Of a DNA stretch of 6,104 bases, positions 5,793 through 6,104 are shown in pieces. The notes beneath the pieces are model-generated. The model searched no databases. It saw only the letters and a list, made by a program, of their open reading frames with translations, and was not told the origin of the DNA. The position numbers were made by a program, and so were the translations under genes. This DNA is from an uncultured Clostridia bacterium. GTDB taxonomy: Bacteria; Bacillota; Clostridia; Oscillospirales; Acutalibacteraceae. The stretch covers positions 1 through 6,104 of the forward strand of contig CAMOCU010000070.1 of NCBI GenBank assembly GCA_946610835.1. Reading direction: 5' to 3'. The number at the start of each line of letters is the position of its first letter. The stretch's first letter is position 1.

Positions 5793-6103
5793 GCACTTAC
5801 CCCCTTCAGAATCCGGTCACATGTTACGTCATAATAGGCGCTCAGCCGCAGCAGTTCGCCGCAGTCCGGCGTCTGTGAACCGTTTTCAAGCGCCTGCAGA
5901 CGCTGCGCGTCGATCTTTGTTCCGGCCGCGGCGGCCTCGAGCGAAAGATGCTCGCCTTGCCGCAGCATCTGCAGACGCGCGCCGACATCCCGGCCGTCGC
6001 CGTACCGTCCTGCCGCTGTAACAAGTGCCTCGCGCACGGCGCACGGCAGCACCTCCATGCATCGCATATCGTACTGGTACCAGATCACGTATTTGAGCGA
6101 CTG
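5789..6103 (-). CDS. XRE/Cro-C1-type helix-turn-helix protein (5' end outside window)
   Basis: Probable DNA-binding regulator. The frame is open to the right edge; a GTG at 6088 and ATGs at 6067 and 6058 are in frame, but none has a Shine-Dalgarno sequence and codons before the GTG read QSLKY, so the start is probably outside the window. Of the 104 visible residues, about the last 60 form the helix-turn-helix domain: GARLQMLRQGEHLSLEAAAA, then the recognition-helix region TKIDAQRLQALENGSQTPD, then LLRLSAYYDVTCDRILKG, the usual order for Cro/C1 domains (the ALENG..P turn is typical). The preceding residues, with YDMRCMEVLPCAVREAL, form a separate N-terminal helix-rich segment of unknown role. 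It overlaps the 76-aa gene by four bases and heads the lysozyme operon as seen here. Its target is unknown; the inverted repeat at 4860-4906 is one candidate, without direct evidence. Confidence 0.85.
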   Translation of the reverse strand, partial: QSLKYVIWYQYDMRCMEVLPCAVREALVTAAGRYGDGRDVGARLQMLRQGEHLSLEAAAAGTKIDAQRLQALENGSQTPDCGELLRLSAYYDVTCDRILKGVSA

Positions 6104-6104
6104 G

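Noticed and set aside
1..6104. CRISPR array, tRNA or rRNA gene, insertion sequence, or known anti-phage system
   Set aside because: No regularly spaced repeats, cloverleaf, transposase-like protein or defence-type domain was found on either strand.

Overview
This is a dense, GC-rich bacterial window. Almost every base is coding, Shine-Dalgarno sites are strong, there is one near-consensus vegetative promoter, and stop/start (ATGA) overlaps are common. The gene types (two CDP-glycerol glycerophosphotransferase-family proteins, a family 2 glycosyltransferase, a GH25 lysozyme) point to a Gram-positive Bacillota. My best guess is a GC-rich Clostridia member (Oscillospiraceae/Ruminococcaceae-like); this is inferred from gene style, not from a marker gene.

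Layout. The left half reads rightward: a GNAT acetyltransferase cut by the window's left edge, a 438-aa GT2 glycosyltransferase (35-nt overlap), and a 372-aa glycerophosphotransferase-family protein (16-nt gap). This looks like one operon whose promoter lies outside the window. After a 35-bp convergent gap with a T-rich tract, everything to the right reads leftward. From the right edge inward these are an XRE-type helix-turn-helix protein (cut by the edge), a 76-aa helical protein (ATGA overlap), a GH25 lysozyme-like protein (15-nt gap), a second 372-aa glycerophosphotransferase-family protein, and a PhzF-family protein (ATGA overlap). No RNA genes, insertion sequences or CRISPR arrays were seen, and no gene-free stretch exceeds about 50 bases.

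How the genes fit together. The GT2 and the two glycerophosphotransferase-like proteins are the kind of enzymes that build or decorate a phosphate-containing surface polymer (teichoic-acid-like or a glycerol-phosphate-modified glycan). The GH25 protein would act on peptidoglycan, but it has no visible export signal. PhzF and GNAT are small-molecule enzymes whose link to the surface pathway is only their position.

The most interesting non-coding element is at 4856-4911. A TTGACA-17-TATACT promoter for the leftward glycerophosphotransferase gene overlaps the stop codon of the lysozyme gene. It also sits inside a perfect 13-bp inverted repeat whose downstream arm contains that gene's ribosome-binding site. 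Read-through RNA from the lysozyme gene should fold this repeat, giving a terminator and a hidden ribosome site, whereas RNA from the local promoter lacks the upstream arm and should be freely translated. Other points of note are a degenerate second GT-A-like domain at the C-terminus of the GT2 and a GNRA-loop hairpin that presents the GT2 stop codon just before the next gene. I do not see convincing evidence for a wholly new multi-gene system.
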